DNA from: Tubulanus polymorphus
Lineage: Eukaryota; Nemertea; Palaeonemertea; Tubulaniformes; Tubulanidae
DNA length: 64,000 nucleotides
Direction of reading: 5' to 3'
Assembly: GCF_964204645.1 (NCBI RefSeq)
Contig: NC_134026.1
Location: forward strand, 11,498,450-11,562,449
A model generated the notes under the pieces. That model saw nothing but the letters and a program-made list of their open reading frames with translations. It was not told the DNA's origin and did not search any database. Shown one piece after another: positions 53,456 to 64,000 of this stretch (position 1 is the stretch's first letter; every line of letters begins with the position of its first letter). A program made the position numbers and the translations under genes.

Positions 53456-55347
53456 TTAATTTAAGCCAGACATTGTTGCCCCAATCAAAATTAAAATATA
53501 CAGAAACTTGAAACAAAATACTGATCTACTTCTACTTAATTCTTTATTTACTGAGAAGCCACGCTCAACAGAAGCCTGTCCATGGGACATAACCAGTAGT
53601 ATTTGTATAATCTTCCACAACACATTATACTTTGTTTCGTTAAGTTTTGCATGAAAGAACTCAGACTTATCATGCTTATCATGTTCATATAGCTTAAATT
53701 CTGAGAGACTAGAGCGAACATCACTATCAACAAAATTGGCTGCCAGACTGCTATATCTGTTTCTGAATACATTATCTTCTTTGAATCTGCAAGCATCTAA
53801 AAACAATTTGCCAACAAATAAAGCATCAAAGAAATTGACAAAACATCTGGGTAAGATGCAATAGTGTAAATCCATGTATACACACTGTACCTCAGCTTAT
53901 TTCTCCATCACCTGAATTGACTGGTCCGGTTTGTCTGGCAAGTTAAATGGATTGAAGCAGCTACCATATCGCACTAAACTGTTCTTGACAGGTGCCTTCT
54001 CAATTTGCCATTAAGTCCAATTAGAACTTTCAACGAGTCATTCATGAAATCCAACCGCTGCTATATGGTAGCTTAGCACCTTTAAAGGATGCTTTTGTTG
54101 CAGAGCCAACAATTACCTATCAATAAAAAAGGATCGTTTAAATATTGGGATGACAACAATGTTGTTTAGTTAAAAAGTAACACTTTAACAGTGAACAGTA
54201 CCATCACTCTTAAAAATTGGATCCCAGATATCATATATCTATTCTAACCAACCACTATTTTCATATCAGTAAAAAATCTAATATATTATTCAGCATTAAG
54301 TGTGAAGTATTGTAACCAAAACTTTACCTTTATAGGAAGCAATTTTTCCATCTCTTTGTCGACTTTTAAAATTCTGTGGGCACTGAGAGCATTTTTCAAC
54401 GAATCGTAACATCAAACCACATAGGATAGCGCTTAAATGTTCCGCCGAAAATTGCAACATTGGTTCATCAGTCTGATATTTCACTAGAAATGGATGTATC
54501 TCCTCACATACAGATAAGAAGTGAAAGAGCGGCACTATCTGAGGTTTCTTTGAGGCGTCAACTATAGTTAAGTAAGAAGCACACTGGGGCTTCATAACAG
54601 TTTTTTTCTGAACAGCATCAATATACTTCAAAACAGTTGGCCGTAGAAGAATGGCATGGCGTACAACAGGTTGTTCATTCTCAGTCCAACGATGCTTACA
54701 GAAACACATTGGAAACACATCACAGCCGGTCGATGTAATAAAGTCTTTGAATCCTTGAATAAAGGATTAAGTGATGACAATACTGGGCGAATGTCAAAAT
54801 TTATCTTTTAAAACGCTGTTCCTATAGCACAATGTAGAATATGCAGCCCACATGTTCCAATTTCATAGTGCATACATGGATTTACACTATTCAATTTCAC
54901 ATTTGACCAATCCATCGAAATCTGCAGTAAATTCCTAAGACTAAGTTTATCGGCACAAATTTTTAATTCATCGAGCAGTCATTCAGAATCACCATGACCC
55001 ATAAACTACGAGCCATAATATCTTGTATTTACAATACCGTTACTCCAATATCTAACCCACATGTCCAGCTGTTTTTCTTGAGTAACTTTGTTGAGGGATT
55101 CATTGAATAATAGAACATATTCACTAAAACTTGAGACAGATATTTGCAACATCTCTCGCAAGTAAGGACCAATTCCAAAGTTTACTAAATATCTGCATTT
55201 GTCCTCGACCAGATTGAACTTGCTTGCAATCGCGCTATCTGAAATAATTTTTCGGTACAGTTTTGATTTATTGTTCATTATAAACCACTCTGCAGAATAA
55301 AAACGGCATAAATAGAATGCGTCAATTTTTTTGTCCTCGCCCAACAA
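53456..55347 (-). pseudogene. hAT-like transposase relic
   Basis: Three minus-strand blocks in order from 55347: KSKLYRKIISDSAIASKFNL, NFGIGPYLREML, VLLFNESLNKVTQEKQLDMW and NTRYYGS; then, at about 54960-54840 in another frame, LLQISMDWSNVK and GTCGLHILHC; then CFCKHRWTENEQPVV (54718-54296); then VMSHGQASVERGFSVNKEL near 53590, the dimerisation end. The layout and the GQASVERGFS motif are those of uncharacterised hAT-like transposases widespread in animals. Several stops and frameshifts break it. Confidence 0.7.
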
Positions 55348-55963
55348 ACAACACCATACATGAACGACATTACTGAATTCATGCTATATGTATATGATAT
55401 TTCTTTAATAAGGACAATCAACACGACAACGTCAGTTCACTACAAAAAATATAACAAGTCCAAACTTATTTCAAAACATAACAACATTGAATACAGCAAT
55501 TAACAATTCTTTGCGTAATAACGACTTTGAATAACATTATGATGTAAAGATTTTCTTACCGAATTTATACTCATATTATATATGTCTACATCATGTCCAC
55601 ACACATGCCAAACTAATACAAAACCTCACCTACACAGATAGGCCTATACAGGGTGGTCCAAAAACGCAACCCCATACTTCCACTTATTAGGGGCCTTCAA
55701 TATCAATATAGGCCTAGCCCTTTCAGTGTCTCAGGTGCACCCGGTGCGCCGAGTTTTTTCCTAACCGAACGCAGGCGCACCAGAAGCCCCACTGTGTTTA
55801 AGAAATCAATAGATGGCAAATGAATCGGCATATGTTCACCAGATTTGTCTGACAGCGTAGTATACTAGCGTTATCGATCATACAGTCGCTCCGCATGCTG
55901 TGTAGACAGTAGTACAGCAGTATATAGCACATAGCCTACGCTGTAGTACTACAATACTGTATC

Positions 55964-57114
55964 ATGGCGTCTTGTCAAAGATACTCCGGCGATCAAGCCA
56001 GGGATCTTATACGGCAATATGTAAATGATGGCGAAAATGATTCAAGTGAAAACGATGATGATATAACTAATGATGGTGACAATGATGACGTCATAGACCC
56101 GCCAAATTCCGAACGTGAAAGTGAGGACGACACGGCACCTGTCGTTCATGAAATGTCATCAAGCAGCAATGAATCAACTCAAAATTATTCTCCACCAAGG
56201 AAACAAGCTAGGGGCCGGCCCACGGGTCGAGCCAGAGTGAGAGCCAGGGGTCGCGGCAGAGGAGCTCAAGTTATCAGACAAGGGCAGCCTGACGTAGCGA
56301 ATCGAAATAAAGATGATGATCGGATTGATGTGACTGAGAATGACGTTGGTCCAAATATAATCTGGTTCATCCCCCAAGCGCCCCCTGGACCAAAACATTG
56401 TGATAATGTAGATGAACCGGTCGAATTCTTCAAGCGGATTTTTACCAGAGATATCGCATCAGGAATTGCAGATGAATGTAATCGATACACAGCTGAGAAA
56501 ATAGCAACAACTCAATTGAAACTGCATTCGAGGCTGCAACAGTGGGTCCCGACTGATACTGATGAAATCTACAGGCTACTTGGAATCATTATGAATATGG
56601 GGCTTGTAAGAATCCCGGAGGTCAAAAAGTACTGGTCCACATTGTGGGAATCGCATATCCAGTTTTTCAGCGATGCTATGTATGCAAATGGATTTTCTGT
56701 TGTTTCATACGGCTTTACGTTTAAAAATTCAATAAATATTATGCCCCACACAGAGAGCTGTCCATGGATGAAAGTATGATCGCCTATAAAGGCAGAGTAA
56801 TTTTCATAATGTACATGCCCAAGAAACCCACTAAATAAGGCATTCTCGCGTGCACTTTGGCATTTGCTCACACTGGCTACATGTTGAATATCAATGTCTA
56901 CTATGGGAGAAATGATGACCCAGCTATAGTTCCTGGGCTAGGGAAGCTAGCCCAATCTGTATTGAAAATCATGGCAGCTTATGAAGATAGGGGCCACCAA
57001 GTTTTCTTGGATCGTCAATACAATAGTTTTGGGCTGGCTGAAAGTTTATACGAAAAACGGATCCACATAACTGGTACCCAACAAGAAAACAAGACAGTGT
57101 TTCTTGGAATTTGA
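55964..57114 (+). pseudogene. piggyBac transposase, broken
   Basis: MASCQRYSGDQARDLIRQYV is followed by an acidic region and an Arg/Gly stretch (ARGRPTGRARVRARGRGRG), then PVEFFKRIFTRDIASGIADE and DEIYRLLGIIMNMGLVRIPE. A deletion near 56720 and a frameshift near 56755 remove the first part of the catalytic core. SMDESMIAYKGR (catalytic Asp), an in-frame TAA at 56836-56838 where Trp is usual (KPTK*G), and GYMLNINVYYGR..VFLDRQYNSFGLAESL (second Asp) follow. The C-terminal Cys-rich domain is missing. CCCTTTCAGTG near 55717 could be the left terminus. Confidence 0.85.
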
Positions 57115-57349
57115 AGGATTTTGAAGATTTTGGTAAAATTTTTTCAAGTAGTGAAGATGGCAGCACAGGTGAAGTACATTAGAAGTGGCCTTGCTGAATT
57201 TTTCCCTTCAGTTCAAAGCATATCTAAACCTGTGTATGACAAATTGTGCTCATTGGAAATATGTACTAAATGTCCAACGAAGCATGGAAATAAAGCTGAT
57301 GTCAGGCAGATAAAGACTATAGTAAACTATACAAACTGTTCTACAATTC

Positions 57350-58879
57350 CTGTGATCCTGAGATCAGCCAAGAGTGAGAATGTCAACATGAACAGAACCA
57401 GGAAGATATGTTGTCTTAATCCATATTCAGTCAAAAATAAGGCGCTGTCAATAGCAGATTATATGACCTCCAATGATTTAGACATTTTAGCCATCACAGA
57501 AACCTGGTTGGGCAGTGACATTGACAGTGTAGTTTTGAATAAACTTTTGCCCACTGGATATAAAATCAACCATATATCTCGCCAGGATAAAAGAAATGGA
57601 GGCGGCGTTGCAATTATATTTAAAGAGTCGTTGGATGTGGATGTGTTGGATAAAATTAGTAATTTCACTCATTTTGAGTATATGTCTTGCAAAGTCAAGT
57701 CATGTGACACCTGTTTTGATTCAACCATTGTGTACCGGCCATCAGCTTCAAAAAGAAATGGTTTTAGAATATCTACATTCTTTGATGAATGGTACAACTT
57801 TTTAAACAGTTTTATTTCGATCAAGGATGAATTTATCATAACTGGCGATTTTAACTTTCATGTTGATGACACGAACTGTGCTAGCGCTATGAAATTTCTT
57901 GATTCTCTAGCATCTGCTGGTCTGAGGCAACATGTTACTGTACCAACTCATCACTCAGGCCATATACTCTTGATCTAGTCATAACTAAAATGGATTGTTC
58001 TTTGATTGTGTGTCCACCTGTTGCGTGTGAACCTAGTTTTTGTAACTCTAATGCTGAAGTTTTAAGAGATCATTAAGCGATTATTTTCGACCTTTCTATA
58101 AATCGTCCATCCGTGGTTAAAAAGACTGTTACTTTTCGCAAATTTCGATCTACTAATGTTCCTGATTTCAAGAAAGACCTGGAAACCGACTGTCAAGCAA
58201 CAGATATAGACTGTTCTGTGCAGGAATTAGTGATTAATTATAATTCCGCCATCTCAAAGCTTATAGATATGCATGCTCCTTCTCAGACTAAAAAGGTCAC
58301 TTTGCATCCACATGCACCTTGGTATACCGATGAACTTCGAACTGCTAAGCAAGAACATCGAAAACGTGAACGACTTTGGAATAAAACTAAACTGACTGTT
58401 CATCAACTTATCTACAGAGAACAATGTGCGGTAGTCAACAATCTTTTAAAGCAAGCGAAAAATGACTATTATTCCTCAAAAATTATTGAGTGTGGCAATG
58501 ACATGAAAGCTCTTTTTAAGTTATCGAGTAAATTAATGGGGAAATCAGACTGTGCTATTTTTCCAACTCATGCGTGCCCTAAATTTTTGGCTAATCGGTT
58601 TAATGAGTTTTATCTGAGTAAGATTGTCAACATGCGTGGCAAACTCAGAGAGTTGTCCTCTGTTAACAATAACCATCTCAGTAATGATGTCCAGTTTTGT
58701 GGCAATAGTCTATCGTGCTTTAATCCTTTAACTTGTGATGATGTTCGGAAACTCATCTGCATCCTGTAATCTAGATCCTCTGCCTACGTGGTTGCTAAAA
58801 GAATGTATAGATGTTTTGTTACCTTGTGTTACTCGTATAATTAATGTATTTCTTGAAACCGGTGTTGTACCATCTATTT
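57350..58879 (+). pseudogene. CR1-like LINE, endonuclease part, cut before RT
   Basis: CLNPYSVKNKALSIADYMTS, DILAITETWLGSD, GGGVAIIFKESLDV and ITGDFNFHVDD are endonuclease motifs. After TAG at 57976-57978 and another break, a linker (PWYTDELRTAKQEHRKRERLW, AIFPTHACPKFLANRFNEFY) leads to a PLPTWLLKECIDVLLPCVTR stretch, the usual lead-in to RT. The copy stops at 58879, where the next repeat starts. It abuts the piggyBac relic on its left. Confidence 0.82.
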
Positions 58880-58998
58880 AGGGTTTTCTGTTATTTCACA
58901 GAAAACCCTATTGATATCCGCGTGATTATTATTAGGGTTTTCTGTTATTTCACAGAAAACCCTATTGATATCCGCGTGATTATTATTATTATTATTTT
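58880..58998 (+). repeat. Duplicated 54-bp hairpin unit and (ATT)n
   Basis: Two direct copies (58880 and 58934) of a unit with the stem AGGGTTTTCTGT..ACAGAAAACCCT followed by ATTGATATCCGCGTG and ATT repeats. This is the left end of repeat family E. Confidence 0.85.
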
Positions 58999-59660
58999 CT
59001 TCCACACTATTTTTACCAAAAGAACATAGGCTTTGTTACCTTACCGCTGTTTCATATACAATCCATATAATATCGTACAGCTCACTGAGATCTACAAATA
59101 GCCCGCGTGTTTTTTCACGAATCATCGTTATAAAAGCGCTGTCGGGCCGTAAACATCGAAAATTTAGCCCCATTCAATGGGGCGACATGTTTTTCGAGGC
59201 GTCATCCCGAAATCAACCCGCAGGCCGACTGTCACTTCGATTATCAATTCAAGTATAAATGAACTAATTTATTGCCGCAGACTTCACATTCAGTCGCGGT
59301 CTTCAAACAGTGATTTTAACAATAGCTCATTTTCCTCATCAAATCATATTACCGATACACTGGAAATTTACTACTTAAGATTTTAAAAGCACTGTCGAGC
59401 CGTTACTACATCGACGTTCCGGGGATCAGCTGCAAGTTTCTCCTCATCATGAGAATCAAATCGAGTACAAATTAATTTATTACTACCAGTGATTTGGCTG
59501 CGGGTTTCAAGGAGTTAGTTTAACAATACCTATTTTTCTTTACCGAATTAACCGTGTATTTACTAAGATAAATCTTTAGTGTACCGGGGAATCGTAGGCC
59601 TAAACTAAACGCGCCGAAGAGATATATCGGAGAAAAGCTGTTATGTCGACGAGGTATCAA
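58999..59660 (+). repeat. Repeat family E, copy 1 body
   Basis: Near-identical to 63318-64000 (offset 4319 bp, later 4344 bp after an extra ~25 bp near 63735). The shared open frame starting MGRHVFR is not kept intact at its 3' end in both copies, so it is not called a gene. The stretch 59661-59990 shows no gene. Confidence 0.88.
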
Positions 59661-59994
59661 AATAAAAAAATATATTACTTTATCCGGCCGCGGGCTTCAA
59701 CCTCTACATCAATACCATCAATACTCTATATTTCCTACAGTACATACCGATCATTGTCAAATGCACAAGGTATTTACTAAATACAAGTATATAACACACT
59801 CCTTTCCGTATGCTGGACTGACACTTGACATTCAGAGTAAGTGTTCGCTGTGGGGGAAAGGAGATCATTCGTTGTGTCGCTTGAAGTGTTTATCGAGTTT
59901 TACGCGACCTTAAGGCTTTAGTATGGTGGCTGATAAGATAAAAACACACGAATATGCAAATGAGGGCGACATTACGACAAAACGACAAAACAAA

Positions 59995-61532
59995 TAACGC
60001 GAGAAAACAAGGATTTTGTCGCCCGCGACAATTCATTATTTTGGTTTTGTTACACGCGACAATTCAATATTTTGGTTTTATCGCCCGCGACAATTCATTA
60101 GTTTGGTTTTATCGCTTGCGACAATTCATTAGTTTGGTTTTGTCGCCCGCGACAATTCAATATTTTGGTTTTGTCGCCCGCGAAAATTCAATATTTTAGT
60201 TTTATCGCCCACGACAATTCATTACTTTGGTTTTATCGCCAGCGATGATTCATTATTTTGGTTTTGTCGCCCGCGACAATTCTTCTTTTGGGTTTTTTCG
60301 CCCGCGACAATTCATTATTTTGGTTTTATATTTTGTTTTTGTCGCCCGAGACAATTTTCTTTTTTGGTTTAATTTCAATATTTTGGTTTAATCGCCCGCG
60401 ATAATTCATTATTTTGGTCTTGTCGCCTGAGACAATTATTTTGGTTTTATCGGCCGTGACAATTCATTATTACGGTTTTATCGGCCGCGACAATTCATTA
60501 TTACGGTTTTATCACATGCGACAATTCATTATTTTGGTTTTGTCGCCCGCGACAATTCACCATTTTGGTTTTGTCGCCCGCAACAATTCACCATTTTGGT
60601 TTTATCGCCTGGATAATTCACCATTTTGGTTTTGTCGCCCGCGACAATTCATTATTTTTGTTTTGTCGCCCCGACAATTCTATTTTTGGTTTTGTCGCCC
60701 GCGACGATTCATTAGTTTGGTTTTGTCGCCCACGACAATTCAATATTTTGGTTTTATCGCCCACGACAATTCATTACTTTGGTTTTATCTCCAGCGACAA
60801 TTTATTATTTTGGTTTTGTCGCCCGCCACAATTCTTCTTTTTGGTTTTGACGCCCGCGACAATTCAATATTTTGGTTTTATCGCCCGCGACAATTCATTA
60901 TTTTGGTTTTATCGCTTGCGACCACTCATTAGTTTGGTTTTGTCGCCCGCGACAATTCAATATTTTGGTTTTGTCGCCCGCGAAAATTCATTATTTTGGT
61001 TTTATAGCCCACAACAATTCATTACTTTGGTTTTATCGCCAGCGACGATTCATTATTTTGGTTTTGTCGCCCGGGACAATTCTTCTTTTTGGTTTTGTGG
61101 CCCGGGACAATTCATTATATTGGTTTTATATTTTGTTTTTGTCGCCCGCGACAATTTTCTTTTTTGGTTTTGTGGCCCGGGACAATTCATTATATTGGTT
61201 TTATATTTTGTTTTTGTCGCCCGCGACAATTTTCTTTTTTGGTTTTGTCGCCCGCGACAATTCATTATTTTGGTTTTATTGGCCGCGACAATTCATTATT
61301 TTGGTTTTATCGCCCGCGACAATTCATTATTTTGGTTTTATCGCCCGCGACAATTCATTATTTTGGTTTTGTCGCCCGCGACAATTCACCATTTTGGTTT
61401 TGTCGCCTGGATAATTCACCATTTTGGTTTTGTCGCCCGTGACAATTCATTATTTTGGTTTTGTCGCCCGCGACAATTCAATATTTTGGTTTTATCGCCC
61501 GGGACAATTCATTATTTTGGTTTTGTCGCCTG
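59995..61532 (+). repeat. 31-bp minisatellite array, block 1 (~49 units)
   Basis: The unit combines TTGTCGCCCGCGACAA (TTGTCG-CCCG-CGACAA palindrome) and TTCATTATTTTGGTT. Lengths are mostly 31 bp, with variants; a 74-bp compound unit is duplicated at about 61096-61235. Because 31 is not a multiple of three and the unit lacks stops, long frames of WFYRPRQFIILVLSPATIHY type run through all frames. I do not regard them as proteins. Confidence 0.95.
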
Positions 61533-62687
61533 AAGAAAATTTTGAAGACGCTTTGATCAATTACCTTGATCTTTCCTTTATATTTGAATCTACCAAAGGC
61601 CCATCAGCATAAGAAAATTGGGTCGATCTGACTCAAGATGGCCGTCCTATGACCTTTTTAGTGCCCAAAAATGTCAATTTTGGCCAGAATTCTAGGTCCT
61701 GTAGCTTCCTACTGGTTTGCCATTTCTCATTGCAATTGCTGATGCATATTCTTTAGAGAGGGATGTTTTATACTTGGGACAGGTATTTTTGATCAGCCAA
61801 TTATGACGCAATTGGCGGCCATCTTGGTGTCATCAGTACTCATTCGTAGGTGGGAAAAAGTTTTTCCACAATTAATTGATACCTAAGCATATTGTGTTAC
61901 TATATTCAATTGGAAAGTTGTAGCCCATAACGTGTTCTATGATTTTGGTGAGTTTCAAGGTCATTGGTTTTTGTATGTGGCCATCAGGGGGCGTTGAATA
62001 ATACAATAACTTAGTATCGCTATATTATATTTGTACCAAGGCATATATTGTTACCATGATCAATGGCAAAGTTGTAGTTCATGACATCGTCTATGATTGT
62101 GGTGAGTTTTTAAGGACATTAGTTATTCCATATAGTCACCAGGGGGCGTTGAATAGTAGAAAAGCTTAGTTTTTCCTTATTAGATTGGTACCTAGGCATA
62201 GTTTGTTACCATGATCCATTGCAAAGTTGTAGTTCATGACATCGTCTATGATTGTGGTGAGTTTTTAAGGACATTAGTTATTCCATATAGTCACCAGGGG
62301 GCGCTGAATAGTAGAATGGCTTAGTATTTCCTTATGAGATTGGTACCTAGGCATATTTTGTTACTATTATCAATTGCAAAGTTGTATTTCATGACATGTA
62401 CTACGATTGTGGTGAGTTTTAAGGTCATTGGGTTTTGCATATGGTCACCAAGGGGCGTTGAATAGTAGAATAACTTAGTATTTCCATATTAAATTGGTAA
62501 CGAGGCATATTTTGTTATCACAATCAATTACAAAATCATAGCTGCTCACATGTTCTATGATTGTGGTGGGTTTCAAGGTCATCGGTTTTTGTATATGGTC
62601 ACTAGAGGGCGTTATGTATTGAAATTGTTAGATTGTTGAGCATTTGAAACGACTGCCCAAGTGAGCATGGTGTCCCTGGACCCCTAG
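61533..62687 (-). repeat. R155 element, copy e, inserted in the minisatellite
   Basis: Inverted relative to the other copies: five or so 155-bp repeats, ending CCATGGTGTCCCTGGACCCC-like and CTAG exactly where the minisatellite resumes. The left 300 bp are a different tail that shares only CAAGATGGCCG with copy d. Confidence 0.85.
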
Positions 62688-62935
62688 TTTGGTTTTGTCG
62701 CCCGCGACAATTCATTATTTTGGTTTTGTCGGACGCAACAATTCAATAGTTTGTTTTTGTCGTCCGTGACAATTCATTATTTTGGTTTTGTCACACGCGA
62801 CAATTCAATATTTTGGTTTTATCGCCCGCGACAATTCATTATTTTGGTTTTATCCCTTGCGACAATTCATTATTTTGGTTTTGTCGGCCGCGACAATTCA
62901 TTATTTTTGTTTTGTCGCCCGTGGTTTTGTCGAAA
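62688..62935 (+). repeat. 31-bp minisatellite array, block 2 (~8 units)
   Basis: Same unit as block 1, continuing after the R155 insertion. Confidence 0.95.
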
Positions 62936-63002
62936 CATTAAGTTTTTGGTCGAACAGTGTGTTAAGGTTGTTTTGGAAATTTATTCGGTCTGGTATATTT
63001 TG

Positions 63003-63250
63003 GATTACTGTGTATGTCATTTGTCAGGACATTAAACAGAAGACGACTTAGGATACTACCTTGCGTGACTCCACTAGTTAGACCGTCTCACTCCAAGATG
63101 AGGCGTTCCGTTGATTTCGGTTACAAGTTTCCGTTCAGAGATAACTGCTGTGCCATTTGAGCGACCTATCATTGATACTGTTTCCTAATATCCTGTTCAG
63201 TAATGGCTGATGTTGAGCCTTATCAAATGCTTTGTTGAAATCCACTGTTG
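63003..63250 (-). pseudogene. Non-LTR reverse transcriptase fragment
   Basis: Minus strand reads TVDFNKAFDKAQHQPLLNRI (motif A, catalytic Asp) and, after breaks, TSGVTQGSILSRLLFNVL (motif B). Only these motifs survive. Probably a CR1-like relic. Confidence 0.6.
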
Positions 63251-63265
63251 AACAGGATTCTAAGA

Positions 63266-64000
63266 CTGTGCAGAAAACCCGTTATCGCTGCTTTGCAGCT
63301 ATATTTATTATTATTTTCTTCCACACTATTTTTACCAAAAGAACATAGGCTTTGTTACCTTACCGCTGTTTCATATACAATCCATATAATATCGTTCAGC
63401 TCACTGAGATCTACATCTCTAGCCCGCGTGTTTTTTCACGAATCATCGTTACAAAAGCGCTGTCGGGCCGTAAAAATCGAAAATTTAGCCCCATTCAATG
63501 GGGCGACATGTTTTTCGAGTCGTCATCCCGAAATCGACCCGCAAGCCGACTGTCACTTCGATTATCAATTCAAGTATAAATGAACTAATTTATTGCCGCA
63601 GACTTCACATTCAGTCGCGGTCTTCAAACAGTGATTTTAACAATAGCCCATTTTCTCATCAAATCATATTACCGATACACTGGAAATTTACTACTTTAGA
63701 TTTTAAAAGCACTGTCGAGCCGTAAACATCGACGAATCGACGTGTGTTACTTCATCGACGTTCCGGGGATGAGCTGCCAGTTTCTCCTCATCATGAGAAT
63801 CAAATCGAGTACAAATTAATTTATTACTACCAGTGATTTGGCTGCGGGTTTCAAGGAGTTAGTTTAACAATACCTATTCTTCTTTACCGAATTAACCGTG
63901 TATTTACTGAGATAAATCTTTAGTGTACCGGGGAATCGTAGGCCTAAACTAAACAGGCCGAAGAGATATGGCGGAGAAAAGCTGTTATGTCGACGAGGTA
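63266..64000 (+). repeat. Repeat family E, copy 2, runs off the right edge
   Basis: Starts with a diverged CAGAAAACCC end and short ATT repeats, then follows copy 1 from CTTCCACACTATTTTTACCA to the window end. Confidence 0.88.

Noticed and set aside
59177-59386. MGRHVFR.. frame shared by both repeat E copies
   Set aside because: Shared because the repeat is shared; the C-terminal part is shifted in the second copy.
60414-61612. Long frames of up to 322 residues in the minisatellite
   Set aside because: They arise from a 31-bp stop-free unit read in all three frames and have no non-repeat part.

Overview
This is an intron-rich, AT-rich animal genome segment, not a microbial one. Short coding pieces are bounded by consensus GT..AG splice sites, and most of the window is transposable elements from nearly every eukaryotic class. 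The mix (BEL/Pao and copia LTR elements, L1/Tx1-like and CR1-like LINEs, a Penelope-like relic, Mutator-like, IS630-like, piggyBac and hAT-like transposons, MITEs, tRNA-derived SINEs), an orphan P2X7-C-domain gene and the frequent word TAGGCCTA suggest a marine invertebrate, possibly a deuterostome. The species cannot be fixed from the sequence.

The one clear conserved host gene is on the minus strand. Seven short exons from 50560 down to 7728, plus a probable eighth at 4820-4666, join in phase (A to G) into the N-terminal nuclease region of a PARN-family 3' exonuclease. It most resembles PNLDC1, the piRNA trimmer. Its first exon and its C-terminal half are not seen. Its introns hold almost everything else here, and the F-G intron alone is 27.9 kb. 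A phase-compatible exon with its own stop and AATAAA (41919-41814) could be an alternative last exon.

Layout: 1-2211, end of a transposase-like ORF with a PHD-like finger. 2297-4520, 14 tandem copies of a MITE-like unit. 5714-7149, a plus-strand terminal exon and a convergent two-exon P2X7-C-like gene inside a host intron. 8424-15373, a decayed BEL/Pao element with 5-bp target duplication, inserted in a dispersed repeat and itself interrupted in its 5' LTR. 18118-22107, a long-TIR DNA transposon with a multi-exon IS630-like transposase. 24811-25930, a copia fragment. 26444-34041, a Mutator-like transposase split by a 5.8-kb LINE (27860-33671) with an exact 9-bp target duplication. 35.7-48.5 kb, host exons mixed with tandem-repeat-bearing elements, a 9-bp-TSD MITE, a CR1-like 3' end, two more MITEs, a Penelope-like relic and a SINE. 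51-58.9 kb, a 35-bp-arm hairpin, an LTR-like promoter region, hAT-like, piggyBac and CR1-like remnants. 58.9-64 kb, a repeat family whose two copies flank a 31-bp minisatellite array that was itself interrupted by another element.

The genes do not form an operon or pathway. The host gene probably acts in small-RNA or poly(A) 3' trimming, and the mobile elements sit passively in its introns. Nearly all mobile-element coding regions carry frameshifts or stops. The intact-looking reading frames are the left-edge transposase-like ORF and the P2X7-C-like gene.
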